From the NCBI GenBank assembly GCA_025677835.1, contig JAIXMR010000011.1, forward strand, positions 139,501 to 203,500: DNA of 64,000 nucleotides. Reading direction: 5' to 3'. Origin of the DNA: Sporodiniella umbellata. Taxonomy: Eukaryota > Mucoromycota > Mucoromycetes > Mucorales > Rhizopodaceae. A program made the position numbers and the translations under genes. Shown piece after piece: positions 26,689 to 39,220 of the stretch. Under the pieces are notes generated by a model. The model did not search any database. It saw nothing but the letters and a program-made list of their open reading frames with translations, and was not told where the DNA came from. The stretch's first letter is position 1, and every line of letters begins with the position of its first letter.

Positions 26689-29312
26689 TTACAAACGGCT
26701 TTCTGAGAACCGCGCTTTCCATGTGTGCAACCCATTGAAAACTAAAGAAACTTCGAGCGCATCCCATACGGTTTTTGCATATACAAACTCTATTTCTTTC
26801 TTAAGTTTTTCAGGTACATCCTGCTCTATATTTTTGTAATTCCCGAGAGGAAGAATGATTTTAAGTATGCCGCTCCGATGAGCGGAAACGATCTTTTCTT
26901 TGACACCGCTGATTGGAAGTATCTTTCCCCTTAAAGATATCTCACCTACTATTGCTGTCGTTGGGGGTATACAATATCCCGAGAAGAGTGATACAAGGGA
27001 GGCAACTAAAGTCAAACCTATTAAATAAATTAGAACTCGCTGCCTACAGAAGTAAGATGCTTACCAATACTAGGGCCGTCTTTTGGTATAATGTTCTCAT
27101 GTATGTGAGTATGAATATCATATCTATATAATATATCGCTCTCTGTGCTCTCAGTAAGTTTGAGTCTATAGGCATGAGATTTGACCCAGGTAAAAGCCAA
27201 CCTCGCTGTTTCTTTAATTGTATCGCTTAATAAACCTGTGAATTTTGTGAGTAACCTTAAAAACAGTGGTCCAGCTACCTGTAATAACTAATTGGCCATT
27301 GCCTGGGAGCTTTGTCGATTCAACTAACAGTATACCACCTTGACCCTTCGATGAACAAGCAATACCTGCTGCTACTCCAGGAACAGTTTCTCTCACCGCT
27401 ATTTCTTTTTCATACAAAGGTATACCCAAGAGTTTACGTAAATCAGCTGTTGTTACATAAGGTGTATAGGGAATTAGTTTATCTTCGTGTGCCCATTCAG
27501 CACATTTCCCGCGAACCATGGAAGCAATGGCTTTTTCGAAACTTCTTACACCACTCTCTTTAGTATAACTCTCTGCAACCTCTAATAAAGTTTCATCGGA
27601 AACTTTGAAGTTTTTCTCAGCAAGGCCGTGGGCCTTTAGTTGAGTAGGTAAAAGACGGGATTTTGCTATAGATAGCTTTTCATCAAATGTATATCCGCTG
27701 AACGGAATAATTTCCATTCGATCCAATAGAGACTTGGGTATGTTTTCGATTTTGTTAGCTGTCGCGATGAATAGTATATTAGAAAGATCAAAAGGAATGC
27801 TTAGGTAGTGGTCTAAGAAGTTGGAGTTTTGCTCTGGGTCTAAAATTTCAAGAAGGGTATCAGCAGGACTGCCACGACTCATTGAATGCCCAAGCTTGTC
27901 AATCTCATCCAACAAAAATAGGGGATTGTTTGTCTTGCATTTGCGCAGTCCTTGGATAATCAATCCGGGCATAGATTCTACATATGTCCGCCGATGACCT
28001 CTAACATATGATGTTAGTATATATTTTTTAAATGTTTTATTTTACTTTATGTCAGCTTCGTCTTGTACACCGCCTAAAGATATTTGATGAAACCCACGGT
28101 CTAAAGAAGTAGCGATCGACTTTCCCAATGTAGTTTTTCCTACGCCGGGAGGCCCAAGGAAGCAAAGTATAGGTGCTTTAAAATCTCTCTTGACTTTCAG
28201 TACTGATAAGTATTCAACAATTCTTTTTTTGACATGATTTAGCCCATGATGATTTTCGTCTAATATTTTTTGGACAGCCTGTATATCAATTATATTCTCT
28301 TTTTTTTTATCCCATGGTAGATCTATCAGCGTTTCTACATAGCTTTTTGAAATTTGATATTCACTTGATCTAGGATCTGTTTTTTGCAGCCTCTGGAGCT
28401 CCTTTTGTATCACATTTTTTACTTCGTGAGGGAGCTTGTTTTCAGAAAGCGGTTTATTGAGTATAGCCTCAGCGCCATCGATGACATTTTCAAATGGTCC
28501 TTCTCTTTCTTCTTCTGACTGTTATAAACAAGTTGGTAAATAAAAAATTTCATGTTTTCCTTTGTACCTGTTCACTACCACAAATTCCTTCATGTCCTAA
28601 ATCTGTCTCTAACTGATCTAAGAGCTTTATCGCCTTTAAATACAATTAGAAACTTATGAACTTTTTTTTTGTTTCTGGTACACCTTACATTGATTTGACG
28701 CCACACCCATTCACTCGTCATTTCTATTCTTTTTTTCAAACTTGCGGTTGACAACATCACAAGTTTCTCCTCAAATGTGGCCTCAATAACAGTGGCCATC
28801 AAGTCTGCCATGTCAGAATGACTACACGAATACAAACGCTGTGAAAGATTATCGATCAAACTATTTGGAATATGGAGCTCTATAATTGCTTCCAAAAATC
28901 GCCGAACAAGTCTTCTAAACTGGACAATGGACTCCTCTTGATCATTTAATCCTTGTGCCTTAATATATTCTACATGCGCTACCCATGCATTTAGTTTCTT
29001 TACTCCGATAACTCTGAATCGTGAGATTCCTTCTATACACAACGTATACACATCCATGGACGTTTTGTCTATGTCAAGAACTTGTGCGACACATCCATAG
29101 TCAAAGAGATCTCCGTTCGGTGAATGATCGTTTGAAGGAATTAAGGGTATACAAGCGATGTGCAATGGGTGCTGTTGTTTGATAGAATCCTGATAATTTT
29201 TAGCTAATGAAGCAGCATATTTTCCATGTAGAGTTATTTTAATAATAGCAGAAGGTAGTAATACTTCATTGATAAGAGGAACAACGATTAGGTGATTTGA
29301 TAGGCTAACCAT
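26689..29312 (-). CDS. LONP2: Peroxisomal Lon protease (LonP2-type)
   Basis: Six exons close to 794 residues: 29312-28689, 28633-28568, 28518-28046, 28000-27279, 27235-27065, 27017-26689. The order is an N-terminal LON substrate-binding domain (NHLIVVPLINEVLLPSAI), an AAA+ ATPase (Walker A GPPGVGKTTLGKSIA, Walker B PLFLLDEIDKLG, arginine-finger region DRMEIIPFSGYT), then the Ser-Lys peptidase domain. The catalytic serine lies in PKDGPSIG and the lysine in GVKEK. The last three residues are SRL, a PTS1 peroxisome import signal, and no mitochondrial presequence is seen. This points to the peroxisomal matrix enzyme for protein quality control. The usual Ala after the catalytic Ser is Ile here. 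It converges tightly with the CstF-50 gene. Confidence 0.94.
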
Positions 29313-29894
29313 AGTATTCAGTCAATCGAAGTAAAAAAAAAAGACTAGAAACTAAAAGAGAAAATAACATAAAAGCTATGTTTACTATGTTATATAAAGG
29401 CATTAAGAGTCTTAAAATATTAGCAACACGATAGTATGTCCTATTCTATCTTATACGATTTTCATTAAACCGAGTATGCAACCGCTTGATACACTAGATC
29501 ATTTCTTTTTTCGTTTATGTTATTCAATCGCATACATGTTAAAAAAAAACAATGCATCGCCCTTATCGCTTTAACTCTTATAGCTTTACCAAACTACTTT
29601 CTAGTATTGCTTTCGTTTAGAAGTAAAAGGTTGTGCTACCCAGAGTGTATTGATTTAACTTGCGATCTGATACAGGTGTTCAAGTCATACATTTTAAAGC
29701 CAACCAAGCATAATAATACAGTAAGAGTATAGAATATTTGTTCAAAAAAACACAACAGACAAAACAAGGTTTTTTTGTTTTTGTTTTTGTGCTTTGAGAC
29801 TTTTATGTTTTGTGTTATGACCTCATATCTGTATTCTCCGATCAATCCCTTTGTATGTGTAAAGATTTAGATTTTTTTCCCTTGTTTCTTTTAC
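29313..29894. other. Divergent promoter region between Lon and the acetyltransferase-like gene
   Basis: An AT-rich 582-bp spacer between two divergently transcribed genes, without homology I recognise. Short open frames here lack domain features. Confidence 0.55.
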
Positions 29895-30440
29895 ATGAGC
29901 CAAACAACAATTCGAGAATACAACAATCAGGACTCTAGTCGGATAAAACAGTTTTATATAACAGCAGAGAATCAAAAAAAAAATAAGCGTGTATTTGACA
30001 CTTTCAAAAATCAGAAAAGTGTCCGACAAAGCTGGCAGATAGGTATAGTTGGCTTATGTGTACTACACCTTTTTAAAAGAACAACATGGAGAATGGGATT
30101 GTTGGAGGCATTTATCTGGACCACAGGTCTAGCAATTTTTTGGTACAAGTCTATAAGCCAAGACTATAACCAGAGACTAAATGGAAAGGTTGAAAGAATG
30201 ATGGAAGCGCTTGGGAATCTAGAAAAAGAAGAAAAAAGCAATGCTTGGATTATGGAAAATAAAGAGGGGAAACTAGTCGGGGCTGCGATATTAGTGTATC
30301 AAGATAATAGAGAAGGAAAGCTTGGATATTTGCCTGGAACCAGTGCTGAAAACACCCATCAAATGGTACGAATCGTAATGGCATTTGCTAAGTCAAATAA
30401 AATTGAGGTGATAAGCAAACGTTCGGACAGCGACATATGA
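29895..30440 (+). CDS. NAT8-like membrane-anchored GNAT acetyltransferase, short form
   Basis: Intronless 181-residue frame from a true ATG. The layout resembles animal NAT8/camello proteins: an IREYNNQDSSRIKQFY start, a hydrophobic hairpin at about residues 50-90 (QIGIVGLCVLHLF and LLEAFIWTTGLAIFWY), a linker, then a GNAT-like strand (NAWIMENKEGKLVGAAILV). The usual acetyl-CoA motif A (V-x-x-x-x-R/Q-G-x-G-x-G/A) is not evident: the corresponding place reads GYLPGTSAENTHQMVRIVMAF. The protein also ends early (KRSDSDI), so the last GNAT strands seem missing. It may be a divergent or inactive family member, or the 3' part may be encoded in an exon I did not find. Lysine- or amino-terminal acetylation at the ER would be the family role. 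The assignment is moderate. Confidence 0.65.
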   Translation: MSQTTIREYNNQDSSRIKQFYITAENQKKNKRVFDTFKNQKSVRQSWQIGIVGLCVLHLFKRTTWRMGLLEAFIWTTGLAIFWYKSISQDYNQRLNGKVERMMEALGNLEKEEKSNAWIMENKEGKLVGAAILVYQDNREGKLGYLPGTSAENTHQMVRIVMAFAKSNKIEVISKRSDSDI

Positions 30441-32586
30441 AAAAAAAAAAAAAGCAACGCTTGCCGGTAATCAATATATATCTATATACAATTGAGTTTC
30501 GTAGTCAAGGACAAATATACTATATTTATTTGAATTGAACACTTTTGATTTATTTATTTATTTTGCTTTTGCTGAGCAGGTTGTATTTCATGTTTATTGA
30601 CACCTAAAAATTAAGTTCAGGCTCAAAGCTATTAAGCATAGCCATTTACTAAAGCTTCGACACCGTTTGAATAACTAAAAATACATAAAAATCACCCCGA
30701 TCTATCAAATGAAACGCTTCTGTATAGAGCAAAGCACATACACTATATATGTGCATCTATTTATATCCGAATATTAGTCTATAAATGTATATACGTAAAA
30801 CTTACAGCGTATCTGTTATAGAGCAACTGAAGTTTCAGAAATAAAATAAAAACGACCTTTGTAATCCAAATAGCCACATTTAAGAAGTTATAAAATTTTC
30901 GAGAAGTACATAGCTTTTATGGTTGGTTTTCTCTTTAGTCTCAAAGCATGAACAAAAACTAGGCTGTACATTTTTTTCTTGTTTAAAAAAACACTATCTT
31001 GAAAAACCTTCAAGGCCCTCGAATAGCCCACATAATCTACGAAAACTATCTTGCGTCTTTATCTGTTTATCTTAAAGCTATATATATTGTGTTGACTAGT
31101 CATTTCTATTAATAAAAGATAAGAGTTGTTTCGTAAAAGCTTTTGTTGACGCTGAGTAAATAAGTCCTGGAGGTAAGAATATGAAATGCAAACAAATTCG
31201 GTGTATTGCATCTCTGATTACGCTGTAACATGCTATAACGTATATAATACAATATAGATATATACATATCGGAAAAGATTTAAATAAATTGTTTGAATGA
31301 ATGATATCGTTTGCCGTAAACTTGATCTGCAAGTAAATTTTATAAATTAAAATATTGGGGCATAATACTTCGGTGCTGCTCTGCTGAATGTTTTAGTATA
31401 CGATAATTGCAGGTTCTTGAAACCATGCCCTTCATAGTACTCAACTTATGGGGGCTACACATACTAAAAAAAACTGTTGCCTCAACAATTTTTTCAATAG
31501 AGCATAATAAATTCAACTACTTTTCTCAGATCTTTTTAAGACTTTGAACATTATTTCATATACTTGTATACATGTTCTGCAAGTCCTTATATATACGCTT
31601 TTAGGCTATTTTAGTTTAGATTTAGACAAGTATCTTATAGTACTGTTTTTTAGTAAAAGAACTCTGGTACAACATTCCCAAAAACAACTTTGTATTTTAT
31701 AATATAAACTACACACAAACATACAACATTAATTTCGGAAATGCAGTCATTTTTTGATCTAAATGCGATAGAACTTACTATTCAAGCCCAACCAAATACT
31801 TAAAAAAGCTACCTGCGATGTACTGCTGTATCTTTACTGATTTAGAAAACTTCTTTCCCAAGATACATAGCATTTACAAAACGTTTGGCTATCTTCGGCA
31901 ACAACTATTCTGATTCCGTACAGCTTTTCTTTAAAGTGATTAGAGAGAGAAATAAGACATATAAGAAAAGAACGTATTATAGAAACATTACCTAAAGAAG
32001 CAAAAAAGGCCATCGCTTTATACAATCAAAAAGTGGGTATACAAGGCGTTCGGGTTCTAGCACAAGAAAATATGCATTAGAATAATTATATATCTTTACT
32101 TTTAAACAACCCGTAAATCTTATACCAACCAAAAAAAAAGTACAATTTTGAATTATAGCTTGTTAAAAAAAAAAACGACATACAAAAAACTGAATTCTTT
32201 TTTTAGCATACAATACGATAGAAGTATATTAGTTGTGCAATCTCTTTTTTCAGACTTAGTGTTTTTCTAATGCTGGTAGAGCTTTCAAAGTCAACGTGGA
32301 CCAAGCATGCTGAAAGAACAATTTGTTTAGCAGAAAAAAAACATGTTTCAAGGGCTTAACATACACACTTTTTTGTTCACTTAACGACACGTAAGTACTG
32401 TTAGTATCGGTTATATATCTTGAATTTAATATTGAAGCAATAGTGTTGCAAACACAGCTCCTACACATGATAGTTAAGACAATAGACGAATCTAAGCATT
32501 TAAAACAAAGTTTTTTTTTTAAAAAAAAAGCCTGGCTTGACCCCAATTCTAGGCGAAAAGGGCTATAGGCCAAAAGTTTATTGAAC
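30441..32586. other. 2.1 kb AT-rich intergenic region
   Basis: Lies between convergent genes (acetyltransferase-like and uS10). It is very AT-rich with many TATA-like strings near 30470-31300 and A/T-runs near 32166 and 32511-32530. No frame with domain content, no tRNA, and no obvious transposon ends were seen. Confidence 0.55.
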
Positions 32587-33022
32587 TTAAGCAATAGTAA
32601 CCTCAACTTCAACTCCGGGTTCGATGGAGATAGAAGTGATTTGCTTGACAATTTCGGAGGGAGAGTGCAAATCGATCAAACGCTTGTAGATCTTCATCTC
32701 GTACTTGTCAAAGGTTTCGGAACCGTTACCACAAGGAGACTTACGGGTGGTGATACGGAGAGTCTTGGTGGGAAGACGGACGGGACCCTTAACCTTAAGT
32801 TGCTTGTCCTTGGCACGTTGAACAAGATCAGCAGATACCTTTTCCAAGTTCTTGACATTACGAGAAGTCAAGGTGATACGGATACGGTGAATCTTGGGTT
32901 GCTCTTGTTCTTCAAGACCGGGCTTTTCGTTGGTGTTCTTAGCCTAAAAAGACAAAAGCAAAAAGCAAGATATTTAGCTGTTGTGCTTTGATATATAATC
33001 AACGACTTACGACGTAGGACAT
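32587..33022 (-). CDS. RPS20: 40S ribosomal protein S20 (uS10)
   Basis: Two exons, 33022-33011 and 32943-32587, close to 122 residues, as usual for eukaryotic uS10 of the small-subunit head. The first exon encodes only MSYV. The second gives [78 protein letters not shown] and ends [13 protein letters not shown] boundaries (GTAAGT / TTTTTAG) are canonical. Position 33045 onward upstream may contain a 5' UTR intron or leader. CCAAT- and TATA-like strings lie about 165-250 bp upstream on the gene strand. Identity is certain. Confidence 0.97.
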
Positions 33023-35077
33023 TCTAGTTGGAATTCTCTATTGAAATAGATAAAAAAAAACACAGTAAATCATTAGAAAAGCTCGGGCGTTGACAAATAT
33101 GTTTGAGCAGTCTTCTTACCAGCGGTGACTAAGAGGGTAGTGCTAAAATGGAAGAAAGATTTCGTTCATGTTGCAAGTGTTCTTTTTTATAAAAATTTTT
33201 GCTCAGAGCAGAGATGCAATCTTATTGGCTAACTCAAAAAGCCACAGTAATCACTCCTGAAAAGAGGTCTATTGGCTCAAGACTCAGTTTTTAAACAATA
33301 TGAAGATCTGATCTTAGTGTCCAACCCTTTGCACTTTTTACTGCATCTAAGTCTTTATCGCAAACATCTAGAGACTCTGTCTCATCTTTATAAGAAACTG
33401 CCTCTCTCTTTCAAATGATATGCTGCTTTTGGTCCTTAACTGGTGCTTTTCAATTAAAAACTAACTGTACTGAAAAGCATTTGGATGCTGTTTCTTGTCG
33501 CTACTGTTACATGTTTGAATAAATTTTGGCCGAAAATAACTGTCTTGAGATTGTTAATCATTGAGTCTTAGAAGTTCATTGTTTTTTGTTTAACTTTTGA
33601 CATGTGTTTACAACTTACAGTAGTTCCACAATAATGTACAAAAAACAGTCTTAGCGCATTTAATGACGATCAAGTGTGAGATACTGTTCAACTACCCAGT
33701 CGAATCTTCAAAAGCCAGATCATATTAAGTCTGTGTCTCATCCAATTGCGCTTTGTCTAGATATTGCCATTTGTATTTTTCTTCTTATTCAACAGTAACT
33801 AATTTGTCACGGTCGATGTGGGTTTCATTATATACCGTTTATTTTGTATGATACCGATGAGTCTACGATGTACTATAGAGATATAGACTAGCTAAGGTTC
33901 TGATAAGCAATATTATAATAGAATTTTTGGGTCTTTCTAGCTTTCCTGTACTTTGGCATAGACACTGATAGCCTCTGACATTTTATTTATCTGTTGTTCT
34001 ATCGAAAAATAGAAAGAAAAAGAAAAGAAGTATCGTCCCAACCCGAGTCAACGAGTGCAGCCAAAATTGACAAAGTGAAAATGTTTTACGAGCTACGTTT
34101 TATTTCAACAATAAAATGTGTATTTTAAAAAAACGACTACCACCTGCGCTCAAATAACTCTCACTTGTCAACAGTACAAACTAGTACGTCAAACGGCAAT
34201 ATAGACTGAGTAAAAATCGATGGTTACAAGTGCCTCTATCAAGGCTACCAAATATTAAATTTACATGCACTCATCTGTCAAACTTGTAATCACGAAAAAA
34301 ACTTTAAGAAGATAAAGCTTTTCTGTTACTGACGTATCATGGCTATTACAGGTCAGGTATATATTCGGGTGGCCTTTGCTTTATAAACAAAAGCATTGCT
34401 GAGCGACCATTTTGATTGGCCCAGCCTATTTTCTTTGACTGCCCATATCCATTTCAAATCTAGTCCGATCTATTGACTATTTGGTGCAACACTGAGATGA
34501 ACCTGTTCTCAACTATTGGTGCTTTCTGGTTTTTTTTAAGGGAAGGATGAGATTTCTCGATCGAAAGGTTGGTTGTCTTTGGTTTAAAAAGTAAAAGGAA
34601 ATCATATATCCCATCACCTTCAGCTTTAAACCAAAAGGTTCATAATATGACTATAACAATAGGTCATATAACAAGAGGTCAAAGACATGAGAAAAGCTCG
34701 TTGTTTTGTTTAAATTTAGTATTATCATTTGATGTTGGCTTGTAGTTGTATAACAAAAATGGAAGCTGTCATTTTTTTTTATGTTGAAGTTGCTTGTTGA
34801 TTTTATTTTTTTATTATAAAAAGAAAAGAAGGAAGAAAGAAAGGGTGTACGGTTTCTTCCGGCTGTGTATCAATAAAAGAGAAAAAAACAGCTATCACCT
34901 TATCTTCAAAATTGTGTGTACAAAAGGGAGGTCTTTTTTTCACTTCGGAAGAGCACGCGAAAATGATTTTAAAACAGCTTCTACTTGATCAACGTTATCT
35001 CTGGTGACACAGCGTGTGTCATTTATTGGCCAAATGGCAAAAATGGGTATAGGTAACGGCATCTATCCATCAACAGT
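33023..35077. other. 2 kb intergenic region upstream of uS10
   Basis: AT-rich, no domain-bearing frame on either strand. It separates the uS10 5' end from the 3' end of a small hypothetical gene. Apart from the putative uS10 promoter at its left end, I see nothing definable. Confidence 0.55.
33186..33279 (-). promoter_or_regulatory. Putative uS10 promoter: CCAAT boxes and TATA-like element
   Basis: On the gene strand there are two AGCCAAT motifs (about 33278-33272 and 33230-33224) and an AT-rich TTTATAAAA-like element near 33195-33186, all upstream of the ATG at 33022. Spacing suits a strong promoter, but the assignment rests on motif matching alone. Confidence 0.35.
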
Positions 35078-35602
35078 CTACTGCTTTCTTAGAGGGCTTG
35101 GCTTTCCCCAAACAAATGTATCTTTTCGCCTTGGTAAATGGGAGTGTCTGTGCTTTAACGATCTTGTGATTTTACAAGCATGAATCATGTTCAGCTCCAT
35201 TGAAAGAACTCTCAGTTGGTGTGTATTCGTACGCGATCCTCTGATGTAAGCATGCGATTCAGTCCATGTAGGCCGCTTGGGCTGCTGAGCAGCAGGTATT
35301 TCTTTTCTTAAATACGGCCTTATTTGCCCTACAAACCCGGATGAAGAAACAGGTATCTTTGAGTTGTTTTGTAAAACCATGGACAAATCAATGATTTGTC
35401 GAGGCAATAAGACTGGTTGGGTATCTGATAAGAGTAATTGGGTGGTGGTATGTGCAGGCGTGAGGGTAGACATGGTAATAGTAGGCTTATAACGTTTATT
35501 AGAAATTGGGGGCTCGGGTTTCTTCAGCTGAGAAAACAGAGAGTATATGTCTTGAAGGGATGAGTTATGTGTATTGGTATAGAGAGAGAATAAGGTATCC
35601 AT
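35078..35602 (-). CDS. Hypothetical protein, 174 residues
   Basis: A single uninterrupted frame from a true ATG to its stop, long for this AT-rich region and free of the Phe/Lys runs that mark spurious frames here. The N-terminal half is Ser/Thr/Pro-rich and probably disordered (TPAHTTTQLLLSDTQP). The C-terminal half is basic and more ordered-looking, with RPYLRKEIPAAQQPKRP, THQLRVLSMELNMIHACKI and an end rich in Arg, Lys and Trp (DTFVWGKPSPLRKQ). No signal peptide, membrane segment or known motif is seen. I do not recognise the family; the clustered basic tail would suit a nucleic-acid or nuclear protein, but that is a guess. A GT microsatellite lies about 240 bp upstream of the start. Confidence 0.55.
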   Translation of the reverse strand: MDTLFSLYTNTHNSSLQDIYSLFSQLKKPEPPISNKRYKPTITMSTLTPAHTTTQLLLSDTQPVLLPRQIIDLSMVLQNNSKIPVSSSGFVGQIRPYLRKEIPAAQQPKRPTWTESHAYIRGSRTNTHQLRVLSMELNMIHACKITRSLKHRHSHLPRRKDTFVWGKPSPLRKQ

Positions 35603-35833
35603 AGGAGCAAATGAAAAAGGAAAAGGGTGGAAAAAGGAAAGAAAAAAATCTACATTTTTATACTTTTTGCCAAAAGATATCGCAAAACGAGTGTTACATT
35701 TCCAAGTTTATAAACTTTTGCATTGTTTTAAGCAGAGGTAATATCGCGTTGTCAAAAAGCCTTCTTTTAATTCCAAATACACTATAAAGCGACACCTTTA
35801 ATAATAATGACATTGCTTACGTGTGCGTATGTA

Positions 35834-35879
<46 letters not shown>

Positions 35880-36977
35880 TGATCTTTTAAACATTAATAC
35901 AAGCTCTCCCTCCCCCTTTCTATCTTATCAAGAGGATTTTGGGCGATAATTTCCATATTCGTCTTTGCATTACCCTATTCGTCACCTTCCAGTCGCCGCT
36001 GCACCCACTCTCGTTCTAAAAAAAGCACGACATTCAGCGTCTTTGGCAAGTCATGTTTCGGCCAATTAAAATTAGTGTTACATACAAGTCAAAACTAACT
36101 TCAGAAATCGTTTTTAAGCCAAAAGCCAGACGCTTTTACCCAAAAAGAGTCTAGTAAAAGTGTAGAGAAACTGCTCTGCTTCAAAACAAAAAAAGTCCGA
36201 ATAAACAAGATGTAATGGCTTGTGCTCGAAAGTATACAAAAAAAAAACTTGATTGTATTGGTTGTTTCACCAAGACCCTATCACAACTGTGTCTAGTGAA
36301 AAGCGTTATTCGAGATCGAATTGGGAGCTGCAATGTTATAACCCTTGTCATTCCCAACAAATTTGACATTTAATATCTTTTTTTTTTTTTTTGTCAGGGG
36401 CAATGCCGTGACAGAATCAAAGTGAATTAGACCAGTTCCTATTTATTCATTTCGCTTGTCCCAAGCTATATGTGAGCTGAAACACTTTGTAACATTTCTT
36501 ACATGGGCTCCCTCTTTGCATGAATCTTTGTGTGTTTAGATGAGTACACTAAGAATTGGCTTGCTTTCTTGTTGATTTCAAAGTGTACCTATCAGCGTCT
36601 GTTTTTGTTTGTTTGTTACATTGAAAAGTTGTTTGAGAAAAATACCTATTTTGAGCAGCTGTTTTTTTTTTTTGGTTGGTTTACATAGTTTCTTTGATAT
36701 ACTTTCTCCTTCTGAAAGAGTACCCATTAGACCTGGTTCACTTTTTCAAGGGGTTTAGGTATAGAACAACAAGCAGAGTTTTTAATACAAAAAAAAAAAA
36801 GCTACAACGAAAAAACTCTGAACCAATGGGTAAAACATTTCTCTCTCACTCAATCACAACCCTGGTGTTTGACTTGCTAAAAAAAAAGAAAAGAAAAAAA
36901 GAGTACGCGAGTCTTATAAAGCACCAAAAAAAAAAAAAGAGGGAGGGGAAGGGTTTATGCATTTTGGTTGATATTTT
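35603..36977. other. Intergenic region between the hypothetical gene and the mannosyltransferase gene
   Basis: Contains a long GT microsatellite (35838-35870), T-runs near 36379-36392 and 36662-36673, and A-runs near 36789-36800 and 36926-36938. No coding sequence recognised. Confidence 0.55.
35838..35870. repeat. (GT)n microsatellite
   Basis: About 16 perfect GT units upstream of the hypothetical minus-strand gene. Confidence 0.9.
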
Positions 36978-38298
36978 CTAATGCCTCTGTGTGATAACAA
37001 AGTCTTTACTTTGCTTATTGACAAGGTCCAAAAATTGAGGCGTGCAACTCCAATAGTGTTTCTCTAGAAATAACAATAAAAAAAAAGGGGGGATGAGTAT
37101 ATAGTACGGTGATAGGAAAGATATACATGTTCTTACCCATGCTCTGAGCAGGATTGCAGCTACATTTTTCGGCCGCTAACCAGGCAGGTTCATTAGGACA
37201 TTGTGTAAAAGGGTTATGGAAATAGCCCATATCATAAAAAAAGTGAAACTCGGACTTTTTGAGCATCAGAGCTGCAGCAATTGAATGGACTGGCGCATCA
37301 CCCCATCTTTCATAGAAAAACCCACCTGCTTTATCGAGGTAATTGAAATAATCGATGTAGGCTTGCGACCTCAGCCAAGAGAGATCGGCGATTTCAAAAT
37401 TGCTCCAAAAGTGGCATAGGTTATAGCTTTCACCTCCGTCGTCACTGACCCAGCCCATCATACTTTCTGAGTCGTTTGCGGGTATAATATGTTGAGGGTA
37501 CTCCTTCATAAAGCCTTTGGTTGTTTCCCATAGAGTGGGGATGGTACTGCCGTATTCGTGCAAAGAAATAGCAAATCCGTATTTGGCTTTCTTTTCTCTC
37601 ATCACTCTAAATGGGTCGTAGTCTATATCACACTTGAATTCCACATGTGGTTCTACCCTCCTACAGAAACAGAAATGTTATTCAGTTGGCTTCTAGAAAG
37701 CAGTTTCTGTCTCTATACCAGTAATAATCATATTGGCTCAATAAAGGATGTCTAAAAAAGAAACCGCTTTGAAATCTATCAAAAAGAAAAAAAAAACAGT
37801 GAGTATAGTGTTCAAGATGATGTATTTTGTTGTTGTTGTTGTTGTATACCTGCACATGTGTCGGTAAGATTCAGAGCCACCGTAGATGACTTGATCTTTT
37901 TCCATTTGTTGTCTTGCAAGCAAAGCTTTTTCTTGGTCGATCCAGTCAGGATAACTCCACATTTCAGGTGATAAAACACCATAGAATGTCTTTCCGGAAG
38001 CCAATCCAGAGGTGAATTCCTTGAATCGGTCGTCAAAAGGGTCGTTGTTTAGAAAAACGTAGGGATAGTTGAATCGATGGTTGAATCTGTCTTCGAGCAT
38101 CTGCATCGTTTCACGAAGTGTGCCTAGATCCTCATTTCTTGCCAATATAACAAAAGCAGCATTCTCCCTTTCGATAGGCTGTGTGTAGTCATAACGATAG
38201 ACATGTTTGGTTTTTCTGTAAAAGTTATAGGCCACAGTAATCAGGGCAAACGTCAATAGTGCCAATAGCCCTACTTTTTTATATCGGACAGGAAACAT
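36978..38298 (-). CDS. KTR: Alpha-1,2-mannosyltransferase, KRE2/MNT1/KTR family (GT15)
   Basis: Four exons close to 371 residues: 38298-37850, 37775-37719, 37660-37137, 37063-36978. It is a Golgi type II membrane protein: a short cytoplasmic tail (MFPVRYKK), one transmembrane anchor at about residues 9-26, a stem, then the GT15 catalytic domain. Hallmarks are [124 protein letters not shown] and a C-terminal HYWSC. Family enzymes extend O- and N-linked mannans from GDP-mannose with Mn2+. The motif [13 protein letters not shown] includes the metal and nucleotide-binding acidic residues, and WGDAPVHS is the most conserved family block. Which paralogue this is cannot be told. Confidence 0.93.
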
Positions 38299-39162
38299 AA
38301 GAAACTAATAAAAAAAAAGGACTTGAAAATAATATATAAAAATAAATAAGCAGGCAATTTTTCATTTTAAATAACAGAACGCTTTAAGGACTAACCGTTG
38401 CTATTATAAGCTATTCCTTTTATAAAAGCACTGATAGGCAGTCAACCAACCCCAATCGTGCTTTTTTTTTTTTTTGAGATGTGACACACTCGAGACATAA
38501 GCCAATGTCTAGTGAAGTGGCTTTATTAACACACAATTCCAGACGGCAGTCAGGATCTAGGTTTCACACAATGTGAAAAAGCTTTACGTTGGTGGGAAAG
38601 CCAAGCATTTATAAGCAAAGTTACACCTGCCTTTCTAAATAACAGTAAAGCAACTATAAAAAGTGTTTTTCGGGATCAAACAAAATATACAATACAATAT
38701 ACAAATTTGTTTCTTTTTTTTTTATGTATTTGTTTTAGAAATAAGAGAAGACTGGGGATATATCAATAAAGGAAAAAGAAAAAGAAAGTAGATTTAAACG
38801 GTTGAAGTATTAAAATGTTTGCTTGAGTGTATAAATGTGTTGCTTGAGTGTGTTTTTTGTTTTTTTGGTGTTTTTTAGTTTTTTGTCCTTTTTTTTTTTT
38901 TTTTTTTTGGAAGGGAGTTCTTTGGATTTCTGTGTTTGATAATGAATTTGCTTGAGTTGAGTAGAGAGAGAGAGGCTATGTGTACATGAAGTCAAATAAA
39001 GCAAGTAAAAAAGGGGAGGGGAAAAGAAAGCCATACAAAAAAAAATCATGGAATTTCAGGGAAATAAAGGGCTTAATCCTTTTTTGAAGAAAAAAAGGTT
39101 TTCCCTTTTGAAGTGTGTATGTGCGTGTATATATATATATGTATATACATATATATGTGTGT

Positions 39163-39220
<58 letters not shown>

